From Gammaproteobacteria bacterium (lineage in GTDB: Bacteria; Pseudomonadota; Gammaproteobacteria; Pseudomonadales; Pseudohongiellaceae), in assembly GCA_002711845.1 (NCBI GenBank), contig PASF01000009.1:62001-126000 (forward strand): a stretch of DNA of 64,000 nucleotides. The letters are read 5' to 3'. This document shows positions 1 through 8,104 of this stretch, one piece after another (within the stretch, counting starts at the first letter, position 1; each line of letters opens with the position of its first letter). Both the position numbers and the translations under genes were made by a program. Below the pieces are notes generated by a model that worked only from the letters and a program-made list of their open reading frames with translations, searched no databases and was not told the origin of the DNA.

Positions 1-60
1 CAGGAGTGCCAGGCCCATGGCACCGGCAAAGAACAAGGGTAGCCAGAATTCCAGGTCCAT
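1..60 (-). CDS. cydB: Cytochrome bd ubiquinol oxidase subunit II, N-terminal fragment
   Basis: Only the first 20 codons lie in the window; the gene continues past its left edge. The reading begins with ATG at 60 and gives MDLEFWLPLFFAGAMGLALL, which matches the start of CydB proteins, the second membrane subunit of the bd-type quinol oxidase. It sits 4 nt downstream of the cydA stop codon on the same strand, the usual cydAB arrangement. Because so little is visible, the call depends mainly on this N-terminal match and on cydA next door. Confidence 0.85.
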   Translation of the reverse strand, partial: MDLEFWLPLFFAGAMGLALL

Positions 61-64
61 ATGC

Positions 65-1435
65 TTATGCTCCTGCGTTCGATTGCGGGTGGGTGGCCTG
101 GCCCGGGACCTGCTGCATGGCTAACAGAGAGGCTGCCGGTTTGCTCGCCATGTATCGCAGTGTGGCGATATAGGACACCAGGATGAACACGTACAGCGCC
201 ATATAGCCAGAGAGGGTCGTCAGCATGACGCCGCTGGCATGATCAGCGACCACGTCGGCGCTGGTCAGCAGGCCCTGTACGATCCAGGGCTGCCGGCCGA
301 TCTCGGTGACATACCAGCCCGCCAGCACAGCCACCCAGCCGGAGAAGGTCATCCAGGACGCCGCGGTCAGCAGAGCAGCGCTGGGCTTCTGTTTGCGCCT
401 GAACAGCTCCCAGCCGGCCCACCACGACACCAGGATCATCATCATGCCAACCCCTACCATGACACGGAAAGACCAGAACACAGCCGCGACGGGCGGGTGC
501 TCTCCTTCGAATTCGTTCAAACCTCTGACCTCACCATTGATGTCGTGGGTCAGTATCCAGCTGGCGGCGTAGGGGATTTCCAGCGCAAAGCGAGTGGTGC
601 GGGTGGCTTCGTCCGGGAATCCGAAGACGGTAAAGGGCACGCCCCGATGTGTTTCCCAGACGCCTTCTATGGCGGCAATCTTGGCAGGCTGATGTTTCAG
701 TGTGTTCAGGCCGTGAAGGTCACCGATGACAACCTGCAGCGGCGCGAACAGCATGGTAATCACCACCATGGCTTTGAAAATTTTGGCGGTGCCCGGACCG
801 TCCACTTTCTGTTTCATACGCCAGGCGCTGACACCCATGACCAGAAACGCGGCGGTCAACATGGTGGCAGCCATCATGTGCGCCAGCCGGTACGGAAAGG
901 ATGGGTTGAAAATGACAGCAGTCCAGCTGTCGACGTGGAAAACGCCGTCTTCAATAATGTAACCGGCGGGCGTCTGCATCCAGGAGTTCAGGCTCAGAAT
1001 CCAGAACGCAGACAGTGATGTGCCAACGGCCACCAGTGCGCAGGACAGCAGGTGCACTTTGTTGGATACGCGGTTTTTGCCAAACAGCATGACGCCGAGG
1101 AAGGTTGCTTCCAGAAAGAAAGCGGTCAGCACTTCGTAACCCAGCAAAGGCCCGGATATATTGCCGGTTCTCTCCATGAATCCTGGCCAGTTGGTGCCGA
1201 ACTGAAAGCTCATGGTAATGCCGGAGACCACGCCGATGGCGAAGGACAGGGCGAAAATCTTGACCCAGAAGTGGTAAGCGTTTTCCCAGTGTTTGTCGCC
1301 GGTGCTGGTGTAGCGCACGCGGAAAAACAGCAGTATCCATGCCAGACCCATGGTGATGGCCGGGAACAGAATATGGAAGCTGATATTGGCAGCGAACTGT
1401 ATTCGGGAGAGCACGAACGGATCCAAGTCAATCAT
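65..1435 (-). CDS. cydA: Cytochrome bd ubiquinol oxidase subunit I
   Basis: Membrane subunit of the high-affinity terminal oxidase that oxidises quinol and reduces oxygen to water; it carries hemes b558, b595 and d. The 456-residue product opens MIDLDPFVLSRIQFA, followed by the CydA segments FHILFPAITMGLAW, SFAIGVVSGITMSFQFGTNW and a GWYVTEIGRQPW motif near residue 390. The open frame extends upstream of this ATG, but the CydA-type N-terminus and an AGGTAGG Shine-Dalgarno fix the start at 1435. cydB follows after 4 nt. The peroxiredoxin gene lies just upstream on the same strand, with a terminator-like hairpin between them, so cydA has almost no private promoter space. Confidence 0.96.
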   Translation of the reverse strand: MIDLDPFVLSRIQFAANISFHILFPAITMGLAWILLFFRVRYTSTGDKHWENAYHFWVKIFALSFAIGVVSGITMSFQFGTNWPGFMERTGNISGPLLGYEVLTAFFLEATFLGVMLFGKNRVSNKVHLLSCALVAVGTSLSAFWILSLNSWMQTPAGYIIEDGVFHVDSWTAVIFNPSFPYRLAHMMAATMLTAAFLVMGVSAWRMKQKVDGPGTAKIFKAMVVITMLFAPLQVVIGDLHGLNTLKHQPAKIAAIEGVWETHRGVPFTVFGFPDEATRTTRFALEIPYAASWILTHDINGEVRGLNEFEGEHPPVAAVFWSFRVMVGVGMMMILVSWWAGWELFRRKQKPSAALLTAASWMTFSGWVAVLAGWYVTEIGRQPWIVQGLLTSADVVADHASGVMLTTLSGYMALYVFILVSYIATLRYMASKPAASLLAMQQVPGQATHPQSNAGA

Positions 1436-1455
1436 ACTGCCTACCTGTTCTGTGT

Positions 1456-1494
1456 TAAAAAAGAAGGGGGGCAGGGCGTGATCAAGCCCCTGCC
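1456..1494 (-). terminator. Terminator-like hairpin between peroxiredoxin gene and cydA
   Basis: Read on the minus strand, GGCAGGG (1494-1488) pairs with CCCTGCC (1476-1470) around an 11-nt loop. A C-rich then T-rich run ending in six T residues (to 1456) follows. It starts 8 nt after the peroxiredoxin stop and ends 20 nt before the cydA ATG. It looks like an intrinsic terminator, but its position makes an attenuator or processing site equally possible. Confidence 0.6.
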
Positions 1495-1502
1495 AATTAT
1501 CT

Positions 1503-2141
1503 TTACAGTGACTTCTTGCAGAAATAAAAATCGGTGCATTCGTATTCGCCCGATGCCACACGCCGATTGGCTTCATCAAAGGTCTTGGCTGGCGGCACAA
1601 TAACCTTGTCGCCGGGCTGCCAGCCTTCCGGTGTCGCGACACCATGAGCATCGCTGGTTTGCAGCGCCGTGAGTAGGCGCAGAAACTCGGCAATAGAGCG
1701 ACCGTTGGACATTGGGTAATACACCATGGCACGCAGTTTTCCTTCCGGATCAATCAGAAAAGTGGCGCGCACGGCAGAAGTATCTGAGGCACCTTCATGA
1801 ATCATGCCATATGCCTTGGCAACATCCATTTTCAGGTCGTCAATGATCGGGAAGGGTATTTCGACATCAAACTTTTCTTTGATGTTTCGCATCCAGGCAA
1901 TATGGGAATGCGTGCTGTCAATGGACAGGCCCAGTAACTCGGCGCCCAGTTTGGCGAAGGCTGGCGCCGCCTCGGCAAAGGCGATAAATTCCGTGGTGCA
2001 TACCGGCGTGAAGTCTGCCGGATGTGAGAACAGGACCAGCCACTTGCCACGATAGTCGTTCAGTGCGCGTGGCCCGTGTGTTGTGGGTGCGTTGAATGCC
2101 GGAGCGGCTTCATTAAGTCTGGGTAAACCGTTCTCGTTCAT
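1503..2141 (-). CDS. Peroxiredoxin, 1-Cys/Prx6 (AhpC/TSA) family
   Basis: Thiol peroxidase that reduces hydrogen peroxide or organic peroxides in the cytoplasm. The 212-residue protein has the peroxidatic cysteine motif HPADFTPVCTTEF with Cys48, the family Thr45 and a long C-terminal extension. Two further cysteines near the end (YECTDFYFC) resemble the C-terminal cysteine pair of archaeal-type Prx6 enzymes, so a resolving cysteine may be present despite the 1-Cys family name. The start at 2141 is supported by AGGAGG 9 nt upstream; a longer in-frame extension is not needed. It lies upstream of cydA on the same strand, which would suit joint use under low oxygen or oxidative stress. Confidence 0.92.
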   Translation of the reverse strand: MNENGLPRLNEAAPAFNAPTTHGPRALNDYRGKWLVLFSHPADFTPVCTTEFIAFAEAAPAFAKLGAELLGLSIDSTHSHIAWMRNIKEKFDVEIPFPIIDDLKMDVAKAYGMIHEGASDTSAVRATFLIDPEGKLRAMVYYPMSNGRSIAEFLRLLTALQTSDAHGVATPEGWQPGDKVIVPPAKTFDEANRRVASGEYECTDFYFCKKSL

Positions 2142-2402
2142 GTTTCCTGCCTCCTGATGGATTAATAGGATAGTCACGGGTATCCATTGCAGGGGGCGTG
2201 CCATAGCTGTTTTTAACGCTGCAAATAATTAGCAACATGCTGAATATAATAAATAATATATCCTTCTTAAGTATTCCCGAGGGTTCTGATTGTTGTCTCG
2301 CAGCGAATATTTTGCCGTAAATGGCAGAGAAATTGTCAATTATGACGAAGCCGCCGTGTATTGATCGAGACTGCTGATAAATGCCTGCGTGGCATCAGGG
2401 AT

Positions 2403-3299
2403 TTAAATCAGTAATCTGCTTTGTACCAGTACCGCAGTATTGCGAGGCACAATGTCCTTACCCTGCGCCTGCAACTGCACCTTGGTAAAGGCCGCGCCGA
2501 ACAGGAGAATGAGGGAGGAGTAGTAGACCCACATAAGGATCAGTACGACCGCACCGGCGGCACCATAGGCTGATGCCGGCGCGGTGTACGCCAGGTACGC
2601 GGCGATGGCATACCGACCCAGCGAGAACAGCAGGGCGGTTAACATGCCACCGACAATGACCTGTCGCCACTTAAGCACAACATCGGGCAGTACCTTGAAA
2701 ATGGTGGCAAACAGCAGGGTGACAACGGCAAATGACAGCAACAATTCGGCACCGCTGATCAGCATCTCCACGCCCGGCACAAAGCGAGCGGTAAAATCCA
2801 GCGTCGCGCGCAGGGCCACGCCCAGTACCAGCGATACCAGCAGCACAAAACCGATGGCAAGAACGACCATCAGCGAGAAGAACCGTTTTCGGATAAACAG
2901 AACCATGCTGTTGCGACTGGGTTTGGGTCGGACACCCCAGAGCGCATTCAGGGAATACTGCATTTGCGCGAAGACGGTTGTTGCCCCGATCATCAAGGCT
3001 GCAACGCCTGCCAGCGCTGGCAAAATACCGCTGTTGTCCACGCGTGAGTTGGAGACGGCTTCTTCGACCACAGATGCCGCTTCGGCACCCATGACATCCT
3101 GGAACTGGGCCACGATCTGACCTTGCGCGGCCTGTTCGCCCAGCACCAGGCCGATAACAGCGACGGCAATAATGACGGTCGGCGCCAGTGAGAACAGTGT
3201 GTAAAACGCTAGGGCGCCGGCGTGATTGAACGCGTTGCATTCAATCCAGAGTTTTCCCGAGTCACGGATGAGTTGCCATCCGTATCTCAATTTGTTCAA
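2403..3299 (-). CDS. YihY/BrkB family inner-membrane protein
   Basis: A 298-residue polytopic membrane protein of the YihY/virulence factor BrkB family. The family N-terminus is seen (NHAGALAFYTLFSLAPTVIIAVAVIGL, shown here only by its key residues H-GALAFY-LFSLAP). It is followed by the MQYSLNALWGVRPKP stretch and four more hydrophobic segments, ending with AGAVVLILMWVYYSSLILLFGAAF. Molecular function is not settled for the family. The start codon is TTG at 3299, preceded by GGGAG at a good distance; no suitable ATG exists upstream. It appears to be a single gene; the next gene upstream is 83 nt away. Confidence 0.88.
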   Translation of the reverse strand: MNKLRYGWQLIRDSGKLWIECNAFNHAGALAFYTLFSLAPTVIIAVAVIGLVLGEQAAQGQIVAQFQDVMGAEAASVVEEAVSNSRVDNSGILPALAGVAALMIGATTVFAQMQYSLNALWGVRPKPSRNSMVLFIRKRFFSLMVVLAIGFVLLVSLVLGVALRATLDFTARFVPGVEMLISGAELLLSFAVVTLLFATIFKVLPDVVLKWRQVIVGGMLTALLFSLGRYAIAAYLAYTAPASAYGAAGAVVLILMWVYYSSLILLFGAAFTKVQLQAQGKDIVPRNTAVLVQSRLLI

Positions 3300-3382
3300 A
3301 ACAACTCCCGCAATCAGCTTGCTGCCGTGAATTGGCTGCCGGCACTGTTATCGATCCATGCCGGCAGCGATCAGGTTTGCGA

Positions 3383-3868
3383 TCAGGGAACGCGGGCGGC
3401 GCGCACTTCGATTTCGATCAGCCAGCCGTCAACAACCAGGTCTTCGATTTCGACAAACGAGCGTACCGGTTTCATCGGGTTTTCTTCCGTGCCGAAAAAC
3501 TCCCGGTAGGCTTCGTTAAAGCCGTCAAAGTCCAGGAAGTCATTGTCGTCAGCCACGCCAAAGGCGCGAACCTGAATGATGTCGGACATTGACCAGCCTT
3601 CGGCTTCCAGTTTTTCCTTGAAACCATTAAAGGTATCGCGGGTCTGCTGTGCCATGTCACCCCAGGTACCATCTTCCAGGCGGCCGGCGCCGGCGCCGCT
3701 GAGATACATGAATTCAGCATTGGCGGGCACACGAATGGTGGTGTAAAAATGACGACCTTCGCCTTTGCGCTCGATTTCCTGGGCGCTGGCAAGCGGCGCA
3801 GTCACGGCGAGCATGCTGCCGACAACCAGAGCAGCGGGCGCAAAAATACACTTCTTCAATGATTTCAT
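3383..3868 (-). CDS. Exported RidA/YjgF-family protein
   Basis: A 161-residue protein with a clear Sec signal peptide (MKSLKKCIFAPAALVVGSML, cleavage likely after ASA at about residue 29) and then a RidA/YER057c/UK114 domain. RidA proteins deaminate reactive enamine/imine intermediates in the cytoplasm; the arginine that holds the substrate carboxylate is conserved here as Arg136 in KPVRSFVEI. The signal peptide makes this a periplasmic variant whose substrate is unknown. The start at 3868 has AGGA upstream. It stands alone between the BrkB and DUF503 genes. Confidence 0.85.
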   Translation of the reverse strand: MKSLKKCIFAPAALVVGSMLAVTAPLASAQEIERKGEGRHFYTTIRVPANAEFMYLSGAGAGRLEDGTWGDMAQQTRDTFNGFKEKLEAEGWSMSDIIQVRAFGVADDNDFLDFDGFNEAYREFFGTEENPMKPVRSFVEIEDLVVDGWLIEIEVRAARVP

Positions 3869-3966
3869 TTTAGTTTTCCTGTGCTGTGTTGAGATGTTAT
3901 AAGCGCCCTAAGTCTCGCTAATTGTGCGGATATAATCAAGCACTTAAGCAGTTTATCGATGTCGGT

Positions 3967-4308
3967 CTAAAGGATCTCGCGATGGACCTCAACGATGGGG
4001 GCATCGATTTTTTGTGCGATTGCTTTCTCCACCTGATCCAGTCGCGCGGTCAGTTGCTGACTGCTGCCGCCCAGGGCAACGATGCTCCACGTAGCACTGT
4101 CCAGTGCCTCGAAATCCCCGGTTTCGGCAACCGCCAGGTCAGCCTCCTTGCCCCACAAGGCGCGCAAAGCATTAAACACTTTTCGTTTGGCTTTCAGGTC
4201 GTCGACCCCGTAAAGCTGGAACTGCAAGGTCAGCACACCGACCGTTGGCGTTATCGAGGTGGGTGCTGCTTGCCGCTCGGCCAGCAACTTGCGAAACAGA
4301 TCAGACAT
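3967..4308 (-). CDS. DUF503 family protein (YlxP-like)
   Basis: A 113-residue soluble protein. Residues 22-95 match the DUF503 pattern: GVLTLQFQLYGVDDLKAKRKVFNALR, the AVAETGDFEALDSATWSIVAL core strand, and a helix with LDQVEKAI. The DUF503/YlxP family is small and its biochemical role is not established; in other bacteria the gene lies near translation factors, which is not the case here. AAGGAAG lies ahead of the ATG at 4308. It starts 21 nt after the crotonase gene ends on the same strand, so the two are probably co-transcribed. Confidence 0.8.
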   Translation of the reverse strand: MSDLFRKLLAERQAAPTSITPTVGVLTLQFQLYGVDDLKAKRKVFNALRALWGKEADLAVAETGDFEALDSATWSIVALGGSSQQLTARLDQVEKAIAQKIDAPIVEVHREIL

Positions 4309-4329
4309 GCGGTCTTCCTTTGGAGAATG

Positions 4330-5106
4330 TTATTTGCCCTTGAATACGCCAGCCCGGCGCTCAGCGACGGACGTCACGCCTTCCTGGAAGTCTTCGGTCA
4401 ACCGTTGCCAGTCCTGCTCCCGGGCTTCGTGGTCGGTGACTGCCTGCAGCATCTCGGTCAGGCCCTGCCGCACAGTGGCACGCACTGACATGACGGCGAG
4501 GGGCGCATTGCCGGCTATTTCCTGCGCCAGGGCCATGGCTTCGCTGCGCACCTGGTCGGCGCTGACCAGCACATCAGCCAGTCCCCATTCATGGGCCTGA
4601 TCGCCCTTGATGCGCCGCCCTGTATAAAACATGAGCGCGGCTTTTTGCTGCCCGATAATCGCCGGCAGGGTATGGGTCAAGCCAAAGCCGGGGTGGAAGC
4701 CCAGTTTACTGAAGTTGGCGGCAAAGCTGGCCTCCGGGCAGGTGACCCGAAAGTCAGGCACCAGGGCCAGACCCAGCCCGCCACCAATGGCAGCACCTTC
4801 GATGGCGCCCACCACCGGCTTTTTATTGCTGAACAGCCTGACCGCGGCCACATACAAGGGGTTGCGGCCCTGACCGTCGGACTGCTCCAACACCGACGGG
4901 CCGGATGAGAAGTTGGCGCCTGCGCAAAAGGCCTTGCCCTGCGCCGTCAGCACCAGCGCTCGACAGTCATCGTCTGCGTCCATGGCGTCAAAGGCGTCGG
5001 CCAGGTCCTCAATCAGTGCCACATCAAAGAAGTTATAAGGGGGACGTTGTATTTCCACGATTGCGACGTGGTTCTCCAGGGTGACGCTGATGTCGCCGAA
5101 TTGCAT
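4330..5106 (-). CDS. Enoyl-CoA hydratase/isomerase (crotonase) family protein, both catalytic Glu missing
   Basis: A 258-residue crotonase-fold protein. The oxyanion-hole segments are intact (AFCAGANF at residues 59-66 and AIGGGLGLAL at 106-115), so acyl-CoA thioester binding is expected. The two glutamates that activate water in classical enoyl-CoA hydratase are replaced: Gly112 stands where the GGGCE-type Glu is found, and Phe132 stands at the GQPE position (sequence FAANFSKLGFHPGFG). Hydratase activity is therefore unlikely; isomerase, hydrolase or another crotonase activity fits better. The start at 5106 has AAAGGA upstream. It is divergent from the prp operon regulator. Confidence 0.85.
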   Translation of the reverse strand: MQFGDISVTLENHVAIVEIQRPPYNFFDVALIEDLADAFDAMDADDDCRALVLTAQGKAFCAGANFSSGPSVLEQSDGQGRNPLYVAAVRLFSNKKPVVGAIEGAAIGGGLGLALVPDFRVTCPEASFAANFSKLGFHPGFGLTHTLPAIIGQQKAALMFYTGRRIKGDQAHEWGLADVLVSADQVRSEAMALAQEIAGNAPLAVMSVRATVRQGLTEMLQAVTDHEAREQDWQRLTEDFQEGVTSVAERRAGVFKGK

Positions 5107-5210
5107 ATCTGAGATCCTTTAAGCGTTGGTGTCCGGGTGTGGTGCATGCCCGACCTGTTTTATCATCCAGGTGTGAATCGTGCCACGCTATATATGTGCC
5201 CGTCGAGCCA

Positions 5211-5259
5211 TTGTGGCACAAAAGCGATTGTTGACAATATTGGCTTTATCATCCAGTAT
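5211..5259 (+). promoter_or_regulatory. Candidate operator and promoter of the prp operon
   Basis: In the 203-bp divergent region an 11-bp palindrome TTGTG-G-CACAA lies at 5211-5221, followed by a perfect -35 hexamer TTGACA at 5231-5236. The best -10 at 17-bp spacing (CAGTAT, 5254-5259) is weak. GntR/FCD regulators often bind short palindromes of this type beside their own promoter, so autoregulation by the downstream gene is plausible. Both elements are eye-read candidates only. Confidence 0.35.
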
Positions 5260-5309
5260 CGCTGCAAATATTGCACACAATTCGTCTTTATTCTCAGGAT
5301 TATCTACAA

Positions 5310-6020
5310 TTGACCGTTTCCGAGTTTCGCAGCAGCGGGCAGACACTCGCCGATGGCGCCTTTGAACGTATCCAGAATGCGATTGTCAAAGGGGATATTG
5401 CACCGGGTACACGACTCAGCGAGCAGTATCTCAGCACCACTTTTGGCATCGGTCGGGGGCCGCTGCGCGAGGCGATCCGGCGCCTGGAAGGACGCCGACT
5501 GGTGGTGCGTGTTCCGCATGCCGGCATCCGCGTCGCGTCACTCAGTTACGAGGAGCTGATCGAACTGTATTTTGTGCGTGAAGCGCTGGAAGGTATGGCC
5601 TGCCGGCTGGCTGCACAGCATATGACAGATGACGACATCGTCAGTATGCGCAAGGTACTGGCCATGCACGAGAATCACAGTGGCTTGCAGCACAACGAGT
5701 CGTATTATCAGCAGGAAGGTGATCTGGATATTCATTACCTGATCATTCAGGGCAGCAAGAACAGCACGCTCAGTGAACTGTTATGCGGCGACCTCTACCA
5801 TTTGTTGCGTATGTATCGCTATCGCTACTCGACGACGCCCAAACGTCCCCGGCAGGCGTTCGCCGAACACCATCGAATCATAGAAGCCATTGCTGATCGC
5901 GATGGTGAGCTGGCAGAACTGCTCATGCGCCGGCATATCAGTGCGTCGCGTCGCAATATTGAACGTCTGATGCTGGCACAGGCAGACAACGATCCGTCCT
6001 CAGGAGGAAACACTGTATGA
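5310..6020 (+). CDS. GntR-family (FCD) transcriptional regulator of the prp operon
   Basis: A 236-residue regulator with an N-terminal winged helix ([21 protein letters not shown], then [18 protein letters not shown]) and an all-helical FCD ligand domain ([39 protein letters not shown]). The FCD metal-binding Asp and His residues appear present. It is the first gene of the propionate block and overlaps prpB by 4 nt (ATGA), so it most likely controls the methylcitrate cycle in place of a sigma54-type PrpR. No ATG suits the start. TTG at 5310 has AGGA 10 nt upstream; TTG at 5271 is the alternative but lacks a ribosome site. Confidence 0.88.
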   Translation: MTVSEFRSSGQTLADGAFERIQNAIVKGDIAPGTRLSEQYLSTTFGIGRGPLREAIRRLEGRRLVVRVPHAGIRVASLSYEELIELYFVREALEGMACRLAAQHMTDDDIVSMRKVLAMHENHSGLQHNESYYQQEGDLDIHYLIIQGSKNSTLSELLCGDLYHLLRMYRYRYSTTPKRPRQAFAEHHRIIEAIADRDGELAELLMRRHISASRRNIERLMLAQADNDPSSGGNTV

Positions 6021-6904
6021 ACACAACACCCGGTCAGCGCTTTCGTGATGCCGTTGCTGAAGAACATCCGCTGCAGGTGATCGGCGCCATCAATGCCAAC
6101 CATGCCCTGCTGGCCAAACGTGCCGGTTTCAGGGCGATCTATCTGTCAGGTGGCGGTGTTGCGGCCGGCTCGCTGGGCTTGCCTGATCTGGGCATCACCG
6201 GGCTGGACGACGTGCTGACTGATGTGCGCCGTATTACCGATGTCTGTGACCTGCCACTGCTGGTCGATGTCGATACCGGATTTGGTGCCAGTGCCTTTAA
6301 TGTAGCGCGTACCGTCAAGTCCATGATCAAGTTTGGTGCCGCTGCCATGCATATTGAGGATCAGGTGGGGGCGAAACGTTGTGGTCACCGGCCCAATAAG
6401 GAAATTGTCACGCAGCAGGAAATGGTTGATCGCATCAAGGCTGCGGTGGATGCCAGAACCGATGACAGCTTTGTGGTGATGGCCCGAACCGACGCACTGG
6501 CGGTCGAGGGACTGAACGCGGCGCTGGATCGAGCCGAGGCCTGCATTGAAGCCGGTGCCGATATGATCTTCCCGGAAGCCATTACCGAATTGTCCATGTA
6601 CAAGCAGTTCACTGAGCGGCTGCCAGTACCGGTGCTGGCAAACATTACCGAATTCGGCGCGACGCCGCTGTATACCACCGAGCAGCTGGCCTCGGTGGAT
6701 GTGTCGCTGGTGCTGTATCCGCTGTCAGCGTTTCGTGCCATGAACAAGGCAGCCGAGGCTGTGTACACTGCCATTCGCCGTGACGGTACGCAGCAGAATG
6801 TCACCGATCTGATGCAGACGCGCGCAGAGCTTTACGACCGTATTGATTACCATGTATTCGAGGAGAGGCTGGACGCGCTGTTTGCAAAACAGAAAAAGTC
6901 CTGA
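6017..6904 (+). CDS. prpB: 2-methylisocitrate lyase
   Basis: Final enzyme of the methylcitrate cycle: it cleaves 2-methylisocitrate to pyruvate and succinate. The 295-residue length is typical. Seen are the ICL/PEPM-fold motif [10 protein letters not shown] (Mg-binding Asp84/Asp86), the catalytic KRCGH at residues 120-124, and [10 protein letters not shown]. The ATG overlaps the regulator's stop codon, indicating translational coupling. prpC follows after 56 nt with its own GAGGAGAG ribosome site. Confidence 0.96.
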   Translation: MNTTPGQRFRDAVAEEHPLQVIGAINANHALLAKRAGFRAIYLSGGGVAAGSLGLPDLGITGLDDVLTDVRRITDVCDLPLLVDVDTGFGASAFNVARTVKSMIKFGAAAMHIEDQVGAKRCGHRPNKEIVTQQEMVDRIKAAVDARTDDSFVVMARTDALAVEGLNAALDRAEACIEAGADMIFPEAITELSMYKQFTERLPVPVLANITEFGATPLYTTEQLASVDVSLVLYPLSAFRAMNKAAEAVYTAIRRDGTQQNVTDLMQTRAELYDRIDYHVFEERLDALFAKQKKS

Positions 6905-6960
6905 TACCACTGCCGTATCATTATTGACGACCAAAAACGGATAAAACGAGGAGAGCAGCA

Positions 6961-8088
6961 ATGGCTGAAGCAAAAGTATTGGGTGGCGCAGGACTGCGCG
7001 GACAGATCGCCGGTAAAACCGCGTTATCGACGGTGGGTGTATCGGGCTCCGGGCTGACCTATCGTGGTTATGATATTCAGGACCTGGCGGACACGTGTGA
7101 GTTTGAAGAAGTCGCGCACCTGATCCTGAAAGGCCATTTGCCAAACCGCGCAGAACTGCTTGAATACAAGTCCCGGCTGAAAAGCCTGCGGGGGCTGCCC
7201 AACGCACTGAAAGAGGTACTCGAGCGGATTCCCAAAACCGCGCACCCGATGGATGTCATGCGCACGGGCTGCTCTGTGCTGGGCAACCTGGAAACCGAAG
7301 AGAATTTCAAGCAGCAGGGCGCCGCTGCTGACCGGTTGCTGGCAATTTTCCCGTCCATCATTTGCTACTGGTACCGCTACAGCCATGATGGCGTGCGCAT
7401 CAATGAAAACACCGACGATGAGTCCGTCGGTGCGCATTTTCTGCATATGCTGCGTGGCGAAAAACCCAAACAGCTGCATGCCCAGACCATGAATGTGTCG
7501 TTGATTCTGTATGCGGAGCATGAGTTCAATGCATCCACGTTTAGCGCACGGGTCTGTGCCTCGACGCTGTCTGACATGCACAGTTGTGTTACCGGGGCTA
7601 TCGGCACACTGCGTGGCCCGTTGCACGGTGGCGCCAACGAAGCCGCCATGGACATGATTGAGAAATTCCGTGACCCTGACCATGCCGAGCAGGAAATGCT
7701 GGGCATGCTGCAGCGCAAGGAAAAGATCATGGGTTTTGGCCACGCGATCTACAGCGAGTCCGATCCGCGTAATGCAATCATCAAAACCTGGTCGGAAAAG
7801 CTGGCAGACGATGTCGGCGATAGCACACTTTATCCGGTATCAGTGCGCTGCGAGGAAGTCATGTGGCGCGAGAAGAAACTGTTCTGTAATGCCGACTTCT
7901 TTCACGCGTCGGCCTATCATTTCATGGACATCCCGACCAAACTGTTCACGCCCATCTTCGTGATGAGCCGGTTGACCGGCTGGGCAGCGCATGTGATGGA
8001 ACAGCGTGCCGACAATCGCATCATTCGTCCCAGTGCCGAGTACACCGGCCCCGAACCGCGTAAAGTCAAACCCATCGATCAACGCTAA
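6961..8088 (+). CDS. prpC: 2-methylcitrate synthase
   Basis: Condenses propionyl-CoA with oxaloacetate to give 2-methylcitrate. The 375-residue protein has the citrate-synthase catalytic set: His222 in LHGGANEAAM, His261 in GFGHAIY and Asp312 in NADFFHASAYHF. The short form and the ADFFHASAYHFMDIP signature are those of PrpC rather than the main citrate synthase GltA. It lies second in the prp structural-gene order. Confidence 0.96.
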   Translation: MAEAKVLGGAGLRGQIAGKTALSTVGVSGSGLTYRGYDIQDLADTCEFEEVAHLILKGHLPNRAELLEYKSRLKSLRGLPNALKEVLERIPKTAHPMDVMRTGCSVLGNLETEENFKQQGAAADRLLAIFPSIICYWYRYSHDGVRINENTDDESVGAHFLHMLRGEKPKQLHAQTMNVSLILYAEHEFNASTFSARVCASTLSDMHSCVTGAIGTLRGPLHGGANEAAMDMIEKFRDPDHAEQEMLGMLQRKEKIMGFGHAIYSESDPRNAIIKTWSEKLADDVGDSTLYPVSVRCEEVMWREKKLFCNADFFHASAYHFMDIPTKLFTPIFVMSRLTGWAAHVMEQRADNRIIRPSAEYTGPEPRKVKPIDQR

Positions 8089-8104
8089 CAAGGTCTGCCT
8101 CATC

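Noticed and set aside
239-1018. Open frame on the plus strand inside cydA
   Set aside because: It lies wholly within cydA, whose minus-strand motifs are unmistakable.
5271-5309. Upstream TTG at 5271 as the start of the GntR regulator
   Set aside because: No ribosome site precedes it; TTG at 5310 has AGGA and begins nearer the conserved domain. It cannot be excluded.
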